Assembly (NCBI GenBank): GCA_023053685.1
Contig: JALIGW010000002.1
Coordinates: forward strand, 165,361,034 to 165,425,033
Origin: Diadophis punctatus similis
Taxonomy: Eukaryota; Chordata; Lepidosauria; Squamata; Dipsadidae
Direction of reading: 5' to 3'
Length of the DNA stretch: 64,000 bases
Part shown: piece after piece, positions 10,296 to 22,476 of the stretch
How positions within the stretch are numbered: the stretch's first letter is position 1
Layout: every line of letters begins with the position of its first letter
Notes under the pieces: generated by a model
Told to the model about the DNA's origin: nothing
Seen by the model: the letters and a program-made list of their open reading frames with translations, nothing else
Database searches by the model: none
Made by a program: the position numbers and the translations under genes

Positions 10296-10429
10296 AGTGC
10301 AACAACAAGATTTATAAGAAAAAAATTATTTTTTGCTAAATTCTGAGATAGGTTGGAGTGTGTCCATCAGATGTGGAGTGCCTGTTTTGGTTAATATATG
10401 TCTGTTCTGCCCATTATGCCTTCTGTTAT

Positions 10430-10461
10430 AGTTGTGTTGTGTTGTGTTGTGTCGTATTGTA
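10430..10461. repeat. (GTTGT)n short tandem repeat
   Basis: About five GTTGT pentamers with decay at the right end. Probably a decayed LINE or SINE tail. Confidence 0.7.
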
Positions 10462-10846
10462 TTTTAACATTGACAAGAATCAATGTTGGGTTAGAAGGCC
10501 TTAGAAATCAAACAGATAGAGTCAAGTTTTTAAAAAAACCAAGTGGTACTGTTTTTTTTTAACAAATGGCCTTTACTTTTTATGGATGTATGTTTAAACT
10601 ATAATCTGACAAGTCCCATTAATGTATTCATTATATCATCTATAGAACACCACATAACATTATCCTGAAGCTAAATTATCCTCTGCAATCATGCCTATAA
10701 TAGCATGAAGGGACTCTTTCCTTATAGAGCTGCAGAGAGATGCAGTAAACACCAAAAAGGTAAACTGGCAGCAGCTTTAGTCAGATAACCCATATTACAC
10801 CAGAGGCATGTTCTGAGGGCAGTTGAAACTGCAGACTACATCACAA

Positions 10847-11105
10847 CAGTGGTGGGTTCCTACCGGTGCGGTCCACTCTACCGCACCGGTAGTGGCCGGC
10901 CGATTACGCAATTTGCGTGCGACACCGGTCCGTCGTCTTCACCGGTCGCCATCTTTTTTTCAGAATTTTTGGGCTTTTTTTGCTTCCTGCGCATGCACAG
11001 AAGCAAAATCGCGCAAGGGGGCATGCGCGCACAGTGTGCATGCACGAAATGTGGAGATGCGTACTCAGCGCACCGGTAGCAAGGTAAGAGAGCAACCCAC
11101 CGCTG
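10847..11105. mobile_element. hAT MITE, GGTGGGTT family, complete
   Basis: Termini CAGTGGTGGGTT and AACCCACCGCTG (12-base inverted ends), flanked by the exact octamer CATCACAA (10,839-10,846 and 11,106-11,113). GC-rich interior with CACCGGT palindromes and a 'gcgcatgc' motif. No coding capacity. Sister copies at 31,371 and 43,014. Confidence 0.92.
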
Positions 11106-11734
11106 CATCACAAGCATGAACTAAAAGCTGAAGCAGCAATCATGATCCCTAATTTTCTGTAAACATATCCTAACAAGCTTGCCTGAAAAGACAAAAAGTA
11201 GGACCTGTTATTTCTAGGTGAGATGAGTGAAAGAAATTTCTTTTCTAAACTCTGTAGAAATTGGTGATAAAGCAAGAGAATTACTTTCATGTCTACATGA
11301 AATAAGAGTCACAAAGGAGATGGGGGTGAAGGAGAACAAAATTTCCAATCTCTTAGAAAATCACAATCACCATGTGGAGTTTTCAGATAGACAGAAAAGT
11401 GGTGTTTCTTTTCTACCTAGATGCAGATCTTACTTAAAAGCATGATAGGTCTGGAATGTAATGTGGGACTCATAAGTAGCCTTTAAAGGAGATAACAGAT
11501 ATAAAGCCTACACTGCAGAAGAAGGAAGAGGATAGTCCTTCTCTGGACCAAGATGCATACAGCTAGCATCCTAGGAAGTCAAAGGATGAGCAAATGAATC
11601 TTTCGTGTACATGGCCTTCAGTCACTGGTATACATGATTCCAAAAGCTAAAGCCTAATTGAAACTAAGAGCAAAAATTTGCAACCTTATTAGGAAATGGA
11701 AATATGTTATGAAGGGACACTACAAGCATTAAAC

Positions 11735-12300
11735 CTTTGCCTTCGTTGTTGTTGTTAGTTGCGAAGTCATCGCATCCCCATGTACAACGTTCCTCCAGGC
11801 CTTTCTTTCCTCTACCATCCCCTGGAGTCCATTTAAGCTCACGCCTACTGCTTCAGTGACTCCATCCAGCCACCTCATTCTCTGCCGTCCCCTTCTTCTT
11901 TTAACCTGAATCGTTCCCAGCATTAGGCTCTTCTCCAGTGAGTCCTTCCTTCTCATTAGGTGGCCAAAGTATTTGAGTTTCATCTTCAGGATCTGGCCTT
12001 CTAAAGAGCAGTCAGGGTTGATCTCCTCTAGGACTGACCGGTTTGATTGCCTTGAAGTCCAAAGGACTCACAGGAGTCTTCTCCAGCACGATAGTTCAAA
12101 GGCCTCAATTCTTTGGCGCTCAGCCTTCCTTATGGTCCAACTTTCACAGCCATACATTGAAACTTGGAAAACCATAGCCTTGACTATACGCACTTTTGTT
12201 GGAAGGGTGATGTCTCTGCTTTTTAGTATGCTGTCTAGATTTGCCATGGCTTTCCTCTCCAGGAGCAAGCATCTTTTAATTTCTTGGCTGCCGTCCCCAT
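11735..12300 (-). mobile_element. BovB (RTE clade) LINE 3' fragment
   Basis: Minus-strand translation in two frames gives the conserved C-terminus of the BovB reverse transcriptase protein: 'MANLDSILKSRDITLPTK', 'MYGCESWTI', then after a frameshift 'LKYFGHLMRRKDSLEKSLML' and 'RRRGRQRMRWLDGV'. The 3' end has a short (ACA)n run near 11,745. Truncated at the 5' side and frameshifted, so inactive. BovB is known for horizontal transfer between squamates and ruminants. Confidence 0.9.
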
Positions 12301-13663
12301 CTGCATTTGCCTACATATATTTATTATTGCATAATTTAGTTAAAATCCAAATTGGTCATATCAGAGAACACAAAGACAGATTTCCATAGGACTTCTTAAA
12401 AGAATATTAGATTATATCCTGCCTCTTCCTCTGGAGTTCAATACTTCCTCTGAGGAACCAACTTCTCACATGCTAAATTTGTATTAGTATGCAGCTTGCT
12501 GTTACATGGATGCTCAGGAGATCATAGCAATGAAGGCTTGCTATATACTCACTAGGCTTGCATGAAGGCTGGACTGCTAAATGCCATCTACACTTCCAGG
12601 CTAAGATAGCCTGCTGAATGAGATATTTGGGATCTTTCCAGTCCCTTAATGATGGTTCCACTTCTGGTCATCTGATTGAGCAAGAAGAGGGTGGCTTAGA
12701 ACAATGGAGTCGCTACTGATTGAGCAAGGAGAGAGAGGGTGGCTTAGAACTTGGAATGTTGGGAGTCACCAACATTCTGTAGTACAGGCCAATAACCACT
12801 TCTGGAGGGGTACCATAGGGACTTTTAGGTGAAAATTTTTCTCCATAGTCCCTTGTTAGAACCTGCCCAGTTTTCAGCATTTCTTTTGTCAGCTTTGCTA
12901 GCAGCTTCAAGTATTGTCCAATTCTGTTCTAATGGAAAGACAGGCAGAGTCTGCCTTTCCCCCCCAACATTCTGTTCAGATAAAAAACTCAAAAAATGTT
13001 AATTTTTGCTTGGAAAATAGTCAACCTCTTAAGAATTATGCAACACATTCTTCTATGAAATGGAAGTGAATACGTTTAGGTTGCATTCACAATATGTTCA
13101 ATCAGGTCAGTTAGAAGCCTGGAACTACTTTTACACGTCACTCAAAAGTTTGCTAGTTTTAATATTGCTTAATTTTTGTGGTTTAATATTGGATGAATGA
13201 ATCCAGGCCACCTGATTAGTTTACGGTCAATGTAAACCTAGAAAAAGGATTATTTTTAAAATGTGTTGGCTAAACAATGTTTCAGCACAGTAAAAAAAAA
13301 AGGGGGGATCCAATGAAACTGAAAATGAAGATTGGCACCTGCAATTTACATTTTCAAACAGGTAGCAGCTTCACTTAAAAATGCCTTTGTTCAGGAGGCT
13401 AACTGAGAGAATGAGACTGTTCATCTTGTGACCAAAGGCCAGTTCAAGAAACTACATGGCATTGGAACCATAAATGGAATATGCCCTACTTTTTATCAGT
13501 AATATTTTCTGACACTTCTAGCTTTCTACTTCAATCAAAATGAAAACCACAAAGGGGAGAAAAAGAAAAACAATCTGCAGCAATCTTATTCAATCTGGCT
13601 TCCTGGCCAGCATATAACAGTTCCTGTGTTTTTTAAGATTAGCATCTAGAAGGATACACCTAC

Positions 13664-14224
13664 CTAGTATTTGCACTTCATGAGTGATTCCATAGACATC
13701 TATCAGCGCCCAAAGAGGAGCAGAGACTTTGACGCCACAGTGAAACAAAATTGGCTCTTCATCGTTAATGCTATAGAAAACTCTCCCAAGGCGATCAACC
13801 CAGAATGCCAGGACATTGTCTCTTAGTGCAAACCTCTCTGGCAGAGCTTTAGCCCAGAAGCCTGGTCGGGTCACCAGGTCTGGACAGGCATATTTTGGAA
13901 TGTCACCGGCATTCATCTGTGATGGATCGTGAGTTGTGAAGCCAAAACGCAACGCCCCACTCCAGCCGTGGTGCACAGATACCAGCTTCAGACGCACTTT
14001 CTCATAGAGGTGAATAGGACGGTTAGTGAAAGTGATGCCATTGCAGAAACTGTTCCTTCGGATGGCCTTCCGAGAATGGGTATCCAGGCGGATGTTTTTT
14101 CCTTTGGCCTGGAAGTGGAATCGTGGAGGCTCAGTAATGGTGAGGACAGATCGCCTCTCATGGTTACCGTTGGGCAAGGTGTAATAAGGCCTGTGGGATA
14201 CGGGACGAGCTTGATGACTGGTGT
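13664..14224 (-). CDS. NEURL1B: NEURL1B exon 2 (first neuralized repeat, NHR1)
   Basis: Encodes residues 11 to 197 plus one base. The acceptor on the minus strand is CTCCTCCTTTTTGCAG before 14,224, with a TCTAAC branch-like site about 30 bases upstream; the donor GTAGGT begins at 13,663. Joined to exon 1 in phase 1 the protein runs MGNTAHKSLA-DTSHQARPV with no stop. After a variable 30-residue leader, NHR1 starts at about residue 43 ('PPRFHFQAKGKNIRLD'). It includes 'RRNSFCNGITFTNRPIHLYE', 'GWSGALRFGFTTHDPS', 'PKYACPDLVTRPGFWAKALP' and 'PLWALIDVYGI'. The 'AKGKN.RLD.HSR' signature marks NEURL1B rather than NEURL1. The NHR domain recognises the intracellular part of Notch ligands. Confidence 0.95.
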
Positions 14225-14556
14225 CTGCAAAAAGGAGGAGGAAACAAGCGGTTAGTTAGAAGTGTCTCATAAAAACCGTTCTAAGATAGGCTGAAACCCT
14301 TTGTTTAGTGAGATTTGCAAGCTCTGTGCTTCAGTACCAAGAAATTAAATAAAAGTGGTTATCCTCTTATTTCTTATATTTGCAAGATTCTTTGTATTTT
14401 GGCAAAAAAAAAATTATAAGTTGGAAAGGCTACCTTTCGAGACCAATATGTAACTTGAATCAGAATTTTAATGCTGTTAGCTAAATTTTGCTATTGAATT
14501 AGCACAAGTTAGTAATGGTGTAATTGATGGGACATTATCATTTTATTGCTATATAG

Positions 14557-14744
14557 CAGCAATCCCCAACCACTTGCAGTGATGGCGGCAGTAGAGATTG
14601 TGGCAGGGGGAGGGGACAGTTTCACATGTGTGTCTGCCGCTTGCGCAAATGGACCTCTGTGCACTAGTCCGCTGCTTGCGCAGCCCGGTTCCCAATGGTC
14701 CGCGGACCACTATTGGTTTGCAGACCGGGAATTGGAGACTCCTG
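14557..14744. mobile_element. hAT MITE, ACTCCTG-end family
   Basis: Starts CAGCAATCCCCAACC and ends TTGGAGACTCCTG, flanked by the exact octamer CTATATAG (14,549-14,556 and 14,745-14,752). The interior has 'ggtccgcggaccact', the widespread squamate block also seen in the relatives at 55,319 and 62,314. Confidence 0.85.
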
Positions 14745-17536
14745 CTATATAGCATTTAAAAAGACACTGTTCTGGCAACTATTCTGGTTTTGCAATAACT
14801 ATAGGAAGTTGATTTGCTGAACAATTGTTTCTAGATTATGAAATATTCGAGGCAGTTGCTAAATAATCACCAACCACCACTTCGGTCTTCAGAAGTCAGT
14901 GATACCTTTAGTTCTGGGTGCAAAGATATTCTGTGTGCTACCCAAAAGGAGCCTTGTCTGATTTAAGAGAGGAAGAAAGAAATGTAAAAGAAAGTTACAA
15001 TGCACATTACGTGCCGTTCTTTTTATGACCCTCCCCTGCCAGCAAAAACCGTGGCTGGATCACGGAAGATGCATGCTCTTTGAAGTGCTTTGAACCTCTA
15101 AGGCTATTTTCAACCTATGTACTCTGAAGCAGAAAGGAAATTTGGTAATTCTGAAACAATGGAACATGCTATTCTGTTTCAAGGGATTTTTTTTTTTATC
15201 ACACAAGTATTCATCTCCTTCAGGATATCATGTCTATCATTTAAGCTGGAAGAATTAGTCCACATATATTAACTTTTTTAGTGGCAACAGTTGATTCAGG
15301 CCAAACAACTAAGCACTTAAATGTGCAGAAGTCCAGGAGAAACATAGCTTTTTAAAAGAGATACCTGCTTACTCTGATGCACTTTTTCAACTCTGGATCC
15401 AAAGTGCAACACAATCCTACAGAGAACTGGTATTTCATACTTTCCATTTTATCGTTAAAAATCTATACAGCATGGAATAAATATGTCCTAACGAAACACT
15501 TGTTTTGATCAGTCACAAATGGAGCCTGCATCCTACATTGTATCTATCAAATCCAACCACATATTTGTATCTTGGGAAACCTGTTAATACCTAAGAGGTA
15601 GGGGTAAATATATCCCCATAGCTAGGAAAAACCTTTCTGTTCTTGTGGGGCAGATTTGTTGTATACGTTTTATTGATTCCCAGTTGATCATCATTTTTGT
15701 GAGCATGTGCAGAAATTTGACCAACTGCATCCTTATCCCTCTTAGAAGCCCAAGTTCTCTGTTGTGTCACTCACTGAAAATATCACCATGTCCTAAACCA
15801 TCCTTATCTACTATCCATCTATCGTGGTATGTATATCATCTGAACTTTGATTCCTCCCATTTTACAATTCAGAGGATTGGATTCTAACACACTTCAGATC
15901 CAAGGCCAAGAACGGTCCTCTGGCTTCTTAAAAGCAATTCAAAAGAGCTGATTATGCAGCTAAATGGAATTTTTTTAATAGAATATCATAACAAAAAAAC
16001 AGCACCTCCTCTTTTCTAATCAAAACGTGAAGTGCTTCACAAAATGTTTCATTCAACCTTATCAACCGGTATCCTTACTGTTCCCTGCCTGATGCCTTTC
16101 CCTCATCAGCTCCATAAACATTTTCAAATTTATAACCTACTACGGTACTTTCATTCATCTATCACATTACTATCATAGTAATTTATCTTTCTATAATATC
16201 AGCTTGACAAGCAAGCAAATTATGTGCCTTGTATAAAGATTACACTTCTTCATTTTTCATAGGAATAAAGTAGCCCTTCATCAGATATGCCTTCTTCCAA
16301 AATCCATATCGACATTCCAACTGATTCAGAACTTTTTATTACCTATCCTTTCCCCCAGTCTCTTGATGTTAGAGATTGCTCCATTCATTTGATGCTTACC
16401 TTCTATCTGGGTCAAACAATTAAACAGCATTTAATTTGGCTAAGGCCCATCTAAAATACTAGGTCCCTTTTCCCAATGTATTCCAAATGGAATAATTATT
16501 AAACTTTAGTAATAAAATAGCTGGCCATCCATGTGTATGCATTACAGAGATCAGGATGAAAAATAGGTTACTTGTGTACAAATGAAGTTCTTTGATGGAT
16601 CTTCTGTGAATTCATGCAATCTATGCACTTACTACATTTAGTTTCAAATAATCTCATGTTCCTTCTGAGTTCCAATTTCTTGGAAATTGAGCTATATCTA
16701 ACCATGCTCGCTATGCACAAAGAATGGGGCTCCTACTAAAACTCTATGAACTATAAAAGATTCAGAAGAGGCTGTCTGCAGGTGCAAATATGTGAATTCA
16801 CAAAAGAACACTTAAATAATTAGTTACAAGTAAATAACCAGTTCTTTTAAACTAGTTTCAGATCTTATACTTCAATATAAATAGTATGAATTATTCCTCA
16901 TCTGATTGTTTCAATATTTCAATATGTGTATCTAATGTCAATTCTGAACTATATGTTTAAAAAATCCAGAAATCAAGCTATGTGAAGCAGTTCAGTACAT
17001 GTGAGACCTGATTAAAAAACAATTGGCTGCTATGAAACTGTTTTTGTATGTTTCTAACTTATGACTTTGTCTTATGACAGGAACAGTGTAATGGCAAGTA
17101 TTCAGCAATCATTTCCACTATTTGTAATGAATGACGCACACCACCTAAGACAAGATTAAAGGTTTTTTTTTGTAATAAACTACAACCAAAAAAAATAATG
17201 AAGAAATATAGCTTTATTATACTGGCTACTACAAATAGCTCTGATCCAAATGCTGAAAGGAGAAACAAAATACATATTTCCAATACTTATTAAAGTATAC
17301 ATTGAATTATACTTGTCAACACAAATATAGGGGCATGGCTAATTTAATGTTTCGTGCATTGTACAATGTGCAAAAGTTCTGATTGCAGACAAAATAGACT
17401 AACCTGCAGATGGGAGGCAACTGATTAGGGTTATTAATTTATTATTTTTACCTTTATCAGGTACCCTTAACAGGCTGCAAAATGATCTTACTTCCAGCAA
17501 TGGGGATATGATAAATACTGCACTGATAAACTAGAT

Positions 17537-17773
17537 CAGGAGTGTCAAACTCAATTTCATTGAGGCCGCATCAGGGTTGTGTTTGACCTCGGGGGGCTGG
17601 GTGGGCATGGCTGGGATGGGTGTGGCCAGGGTGCTTGGTTCTCCAGAGCTCCGTTTTTGCACGCAGAGGCACTGTAGGCCGGTCCTTCACTGTTTCCAAG
17701 GCAGCCCCGCAGGCCAGATCTAAGCACCCCGCAAGCTGCATCCAGCCCACAGGCCTTGAGTTTGACAACTCTG
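17537..17773. mobile_element. hAT MITE, GTGTCAAACT family, complete
   Basis: Starts CAGGAGTGTCAAACTC, ends GAGTTTGACAACTCTG, flanked by the exact octamer AACTAGAT (17,529-17,536 and 17,774-17,781). The interior 'gcaggccagatctaagcacc' also occurs in the copy at 24,253. Confidence 0.88.
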
Positions 17774-19131
17774 AACTAGATAAAGCATATCTAGGAAAAG
17801 TCAATATAATGAGGGGGGGGGGAACAAAGGCAATCGAGGGATTATAGCATGAGCTGTTGAAATCACATTTATTGATTTCAGTAACCTGGAGCCTGTTTTT
17901 GTTTTGTTGTGGGACCATACATGAAAAACTTGACATTTCCAAGAAATTTCTGTCAATTGGTATGAATGAGTTATGGAAGGCCAGAGCTGAGCCTGCAAGT
18001 TAGATATAAGCATCCCTGAGAACCATATATGCTTACTATTGCAAGGAGAAAAATACTGATAAAGAATTGGTGGCTCTCAGAAATTAGCTTATTTTTCTGT
18101 GTGCCAGTTTTTTAAAGTATGAGAATATCACTTAAGCATTTGGTGCCATTTCTGATATGCAGTGTTAAATAGTTGTTCCACTTTATAATTCTAATTCTTT
18201 CACTTCTTCAAGTTCAGCCTATTATTTTTTACAAAAGAAGGAAACCATCTCACAGTTCATGTTGGGATAAATGAGAAAAGAAAAATGCTGCCACTGCTGT
18301 CCCAAGTAGAAGTACTACTTATTCTTCTCTTTCACCACCCTCCAATAGTATATACTATCAATGAGACAAACAAAGAAAACAAAACTTTACAAAGCTATAT
18401 TTAACTTACCGGAACTGATAGGGGGGACTCCACCCAGTGCTATACAATGCAATAACTCTTGCATTACTTCAACATTTCAAGTACGCAAAAGTCTCCCAAT
18501 TCTACAAAGCAGATGGGAGTGTAATACAAATGTCAATTAAAGAATGCTACGGTATTTAAAACACTTCAATTTTTTCGTACTCTATTGCTACTGTTGAGCA
18601 ATCAAAGTGGTAAACAGCATTAATGACAAAAAAGAAAATATTGCAAGATAATTATGCAGTTGAAAAACAACAAAATAAATATTACAGTAACCTAACAATG
18701 TAACATCTGTTGAAAGTGATATGTCTTTAGAAACGGAATAAACGCTGAGAAAATGAAACTCTGGAAGGAGTGTTCTCATAACTTGAAAGCAATACAGGAG
18801 AAGGCAGATTCCCTGGTCTTAGAAATTCAAAAGTCCCAGAGAGTGGGGCATCAGCCAGGGGGCCTTTCCTGCCACTCTGAAAAACCAGACAAGTTGTAAC
18901 AGGTGAGTTAGTCCACTGACGTTTTTGCCCTGTTGAGTTTAATCCAGGACTAGGGTTACAGTGGATCATTAAAGATTATGTGGCCATGATACCCCACTTA
19001 ATTCCAGAGGATATATATTAAGTGGAAAAAAAGTCATGAGAATTTCAAATACTGGGGATTACCCGTTTTTTTTTAAACCTTCAAATATTGACCCATTAGT
19101 AACTTTAATTTCTGGTTTTAATTGGGATTTT

Positions 19132-19405
19132 CAGGGGTGAAATTCAGCAGGTTCTGACAGGTTCTGGAGAACCGGTAGTGGAAATTTTGAGTAGTTCGGA
19201 GAACTGGCAAATACCACCTCTGGCTGGCCCCCGAGTGGGGTGGGAATGGAGATTTTGCAATATCCTTCCCCCAGGAGTGGGGATTTTGCAATATCCTTCC
19301 CCTGAAGTGGGGTGGGAATGGAGATTTTGTAGTATTCTTCCCCTGCCATGCCCACCAAGCCATGCCCACAGAACTGGTAGGGGAAATTTTTGAACTTCAC
19401 CCCTG
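19132..19405. mobile_element. MITE with CAGGGGTGAA termini and internal tandem repeats
   Basis: Begins CAGGGGTGAAATTCA and ends TGAACTTCACCCCTG, 15-base inverted ends with one mismatch. The interior has three imperfect copies of a ~35-base unit containing 'aatggagattttgcaatatc'. hAT-like by its CAGGGG start, but the flanking octamers (GGGATTTT / GATTTAAT) do not match cleanly, so the superfamily is uncertain. Confidence 0.7.
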
Positions 19406-20859
19406 GATTTAATCTGGTTTTAAGGGAGTTATTGCTTTTATTGACTTTTGAATTTGTGTTATTGATTTTGTTGTTTAGTTTAATTATGTGAGCCATCTAA
19501 AGCCACAAATGAGATGGCTGGCTGGCTATTCAAATCAAATCAAAAATAAATTGAAGAGCCACTAAAATATATTAGGTGAATTTTCAGAGGAACCACGAAG
19601 ATCCAAATAAGTACAATTTTTCTGAAGTAAAAACCTGTCCCTGGCTCATCGCCAAACTTAGAGACACTATTTTTGTTCATCTCTGTGTACATCCCAGTTA
19701 TTTTTGCAGATTTCCAGACAATTTTGTGGCATTTATCTCTTTCTGGGAAAACAGCCCAAGGATACAATATTCTGCCTACAAATCTATGATTAAATCCAAC
19801 TAAGAACAGTCAGGTTTATTTTCAAATTAGCAAGCTGAGCAAAAGGTATTTGACAGCCAGTTCTGTCCTTTGTGGGGCAAGGGGACAGATGCCAAAGATG
19901 CGAGGACAAGTACTAACAGCACAAACACTGTTGGCAATATGATCTCTCCGGTGATAGATAAAGCAGATCCAATCCATAGCTGAAGTTCTACCTCTCAGGA
20001 GACCATTTGGGTACTTCCATAATGTAAACATGCAGCCAAAGATAACTGATGAAACCTTTCCAAATGCAGTAAAATGAGATACTATACTAAATGAATAAAT
20101 GGTAAGAAATGTTTTGAGTTCTGCAAAGGCCCGAGTGTGGGTCATTAACCAATCTCTTTCCAGAGATTCAGTCAGAAGCCCTGAGGGGCCTTAATAATTG
20201 ACAACTTTCTATAACAGAAAACATTTCAGCCACAACTTGGGAATTTCACCGACTTTATATTAACACCTAACCGCCTAACTACGTGACAGACACAAAGAGG
20301 TGAGAAACACCTGCTCTTTCAATGTTCTTTTTTTAAATAATAGCTGTTAGAACAGCAAAAGCACACAATTTTATCTGTAAAGATAAAATTGATAAACAGA
20401 GACAACAGTTTTCCTTATATTTACTTACAGGGCAATTACAGGGCAAAGAGATATGGAGAAAGAAAGAGAGAGAAACAGTACTTTGTTGTAATCTCAGTAG
20501 CCTAATTAATGGTAGTCTACAGATAGGCTTAACAGGAAATACCCTCTGGTAACTGAATAGAGGAAGTTTTAATCATAAATTTGTATAGGGCTATGATAAA
20601 GCTAAACAGTCTTGAATCAAAGACCACACAATAAAGTCATAAACTAACTGTTTTATGACTAAGTTGCAACTGATTTTCAGTTACCACTTTCTGGTACAGT
20701 AACCTCAATTCAGTATAGTTCGTGTGCTTTCACAAACTTAATCCACATTTAATACCACTAGAAGCAAACAATTTTCTATCTGCCCCTTAGATGTTTAAAG
20801 TGGCACCTTGCTCTAAAATGGCTCTCCTTCTCCTCTGTTATCCAGTAAGAGATGACAGA

Positions 20860-21365
20860 TGACAGTCCACTCTTCTACTCGCAACAGAATTCCTTATTCC
20901 ACCAGACTTGAAATTTTAGGCTTAGACAACTTAGAGCTATGTCGCCTTCGATCTGATCTAAATGTAGTTCATAAAATCATCTGCCACAATGTCCTACCTG
21001 TCAATGAATACTTCAGCTTCAACCGCAACAATACAAGAGCACACAATAGATTCAAACTCAATGTAAACCACTCGAAACTCGACTGCAGAAAATACGACTT
21101 CAGCAACAGAGTAATCAGTGCCTGGAATGCACTACCTGACTCTGTGGTTTCTTCCCCAAACCCCAAAAACTTTAACCTTAGACTGTCTACAGTCGACCTC
21201 ACCCCATTCCTAAGAGGTCTGTAAGGGGCGTACCATTGTGCCTACCATCCCTGTCCTTCTGTCCTATTGTCTAATTTTTACCTATACATACTTTGCTTTT
21301 GTTTATGTTTATATCATACCTGTTATCTTGTACACGTGTTGACAAAATAAATAAATAAATAAAAA
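20860..21365 (+). mobile_element. CR1/L2-group LINE 3' end with (AATA)n tail
   Basis: An open stretch of 121 codons gives the C-terminus of a LINE ORF2: 'YSTRLEILGLDNLELCRLRS', 'DLNVVHKIICHN', 'FSNRVISAWNALPDSVV' and 'NFNLRLSTVDLT', ending at a stop near 21,224. A short 3' UTR and AAATAAATAAATAAATAAA tail (21,344-21,365) follow. 5' truncated. The frame is intact, so this copy is fairly young. Clade assignment (CR1, L2 or a relative) is uncertain. Confidence 0.75.
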
Positions 21366-22476
21366 TAAGTATGGTACTATTGTCAGACAGTGTGGCTCCA
21401 GTGCAATGGCGAAGAAGGTGGGATTTAATAGGAAACATTTTCAGAAATATAACCTTTTGTACAGAAACAATAGTGCTTCAGTTTCTTTAAACACAGTTCA
21501 ATATCTTGCACTCAAATAAATGTTACAAAGGTGTTCCCAAGGAACAAAAAATATCTGCGTAATTGTCTCCAGGGTCTTTTGTATGAGCTGATTCATCTTT
21601 GCTAATAAAGAGAAAATAATCAACACAGAACACTTAGAAACACAGGTTTTTTTTAAAAAAAATAACACCGTTTTCTATGTATTTATTTATTTATGCAGTT
21701 TACATGCAAAGAATCTGACTATGTCAAATGAGATGGAAAAACAGCTATATAGCCAAAATGCCAGCTTCATTCCTAGCTGATGAACAGGAAGTTAAGGCTA
21801 GTGGTTATTAAAAAAAACCAGAAAAACCAAACAGGATAGCATGTTTTGTTTATACAATAGGAAATTATCCAAAAGGAAATGAATACTTTATTTATAGTGC
21901 CAAGGCTTAATAGCATGGACACCTGTCAGCTACCCTTTGTGATGGGGATAGGGGTATTGAGTTGGCTTGAAGCAGGAGAGGCATTAGGGAAATGAAAAAT
22001 AAATATATAAATATGCAGCCGTGCTGTCCTAAGCATTTTGAAGCAATATATCTACTAACTTAGAATTGACACCATCCACAGAAGAAGGGGAAGGAAAAGT
22101 GGCAAAACATTTCCATACATTAATACTTTTCATTGTATGATAAACTGACATAATGGGAAGATTAATCCCTACCAACCCTAGGCTTCTAGTGAAAGGAAAA
22201 TTACAACCTCATAATGTGACAAGAGATGTCTAACCCCGAAAAAGGTTTGGAATATTTTAATGCACAGGCAGCTCTACTTAAAGTAACACTTAGTGGCCAT
22301 ACCCACAGATCAATGTAAATGAATTTTTACATTGTTACAGAGTTACATTTACATAAGCTATCAGGAATATAGTTTCATAGTGGAGAATCTGTCTCACAAG
22401 TAGAAGATCCCAAATTTAATTTATGGCATTGACAGATATACAGTAGTTGAAAACCCTCCTGTATTAAGCTCTAGAG

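Larger units (their letters stand above)
9349..10358 (-). mobile_element. CR1-like LINE 3' end with pentamer microsatellite tail, flanked by a ~48-base duplication
   Basis: On the minus strand the LINE sequence (same family as 62,100-62,276; shared 'acaaggaatttgtctttggt') ends in a (CCTAT)n tail (9390-9450 on plus). It is interrupted by an L1-like insertion at 9567-10,009. At the LINE 5' end is a perfect 19-base hairpin (10,256-10,295). The flanks 9349-9397 and 10,311-10,358 are similar 48-base copies beginning CAAGATTTATAAGAAAAA. This is either an unusually long target duplication or a local tandem duplication. Confidence 0.65.
4230..13663 (-). other. NEURL1B: NEURL1B intron 2 (9.4 kb)
   Basis: Bounded by a GTAGGT donor next to exon 2 (13,658-13,663) and a TTTACAG acceptor next to exon 3; phase 1. 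Content: tRNA-SINE (4448-4678), LINE tail (4830-5010), L2 remnants, Sauria SINE, hAT MITEs (6722, 7620, 8215, 10,847), a CR1-like LINE with an L1-like 3' end inside, and BovB. I see no recognisable repeats or genes in about 5,010-5,960, 6,860-7,610, 7,763-8,140, 11,114-11,735 and 12,310-13,660. Confidence 0.9.

Noticed and set aside
13988..14255. Other-frame reading frames over exon 2
   Set aside because: Shadows of the conserved NHR1 coding frame.
19822..20145. 107-codon minus-strand frame that could be a missed exon
   Set aside because: The known NEURL1B exon order (NHR1 exon directly after the start exon) leaves no place for it, and no matching phase-1 splice pair was seen.
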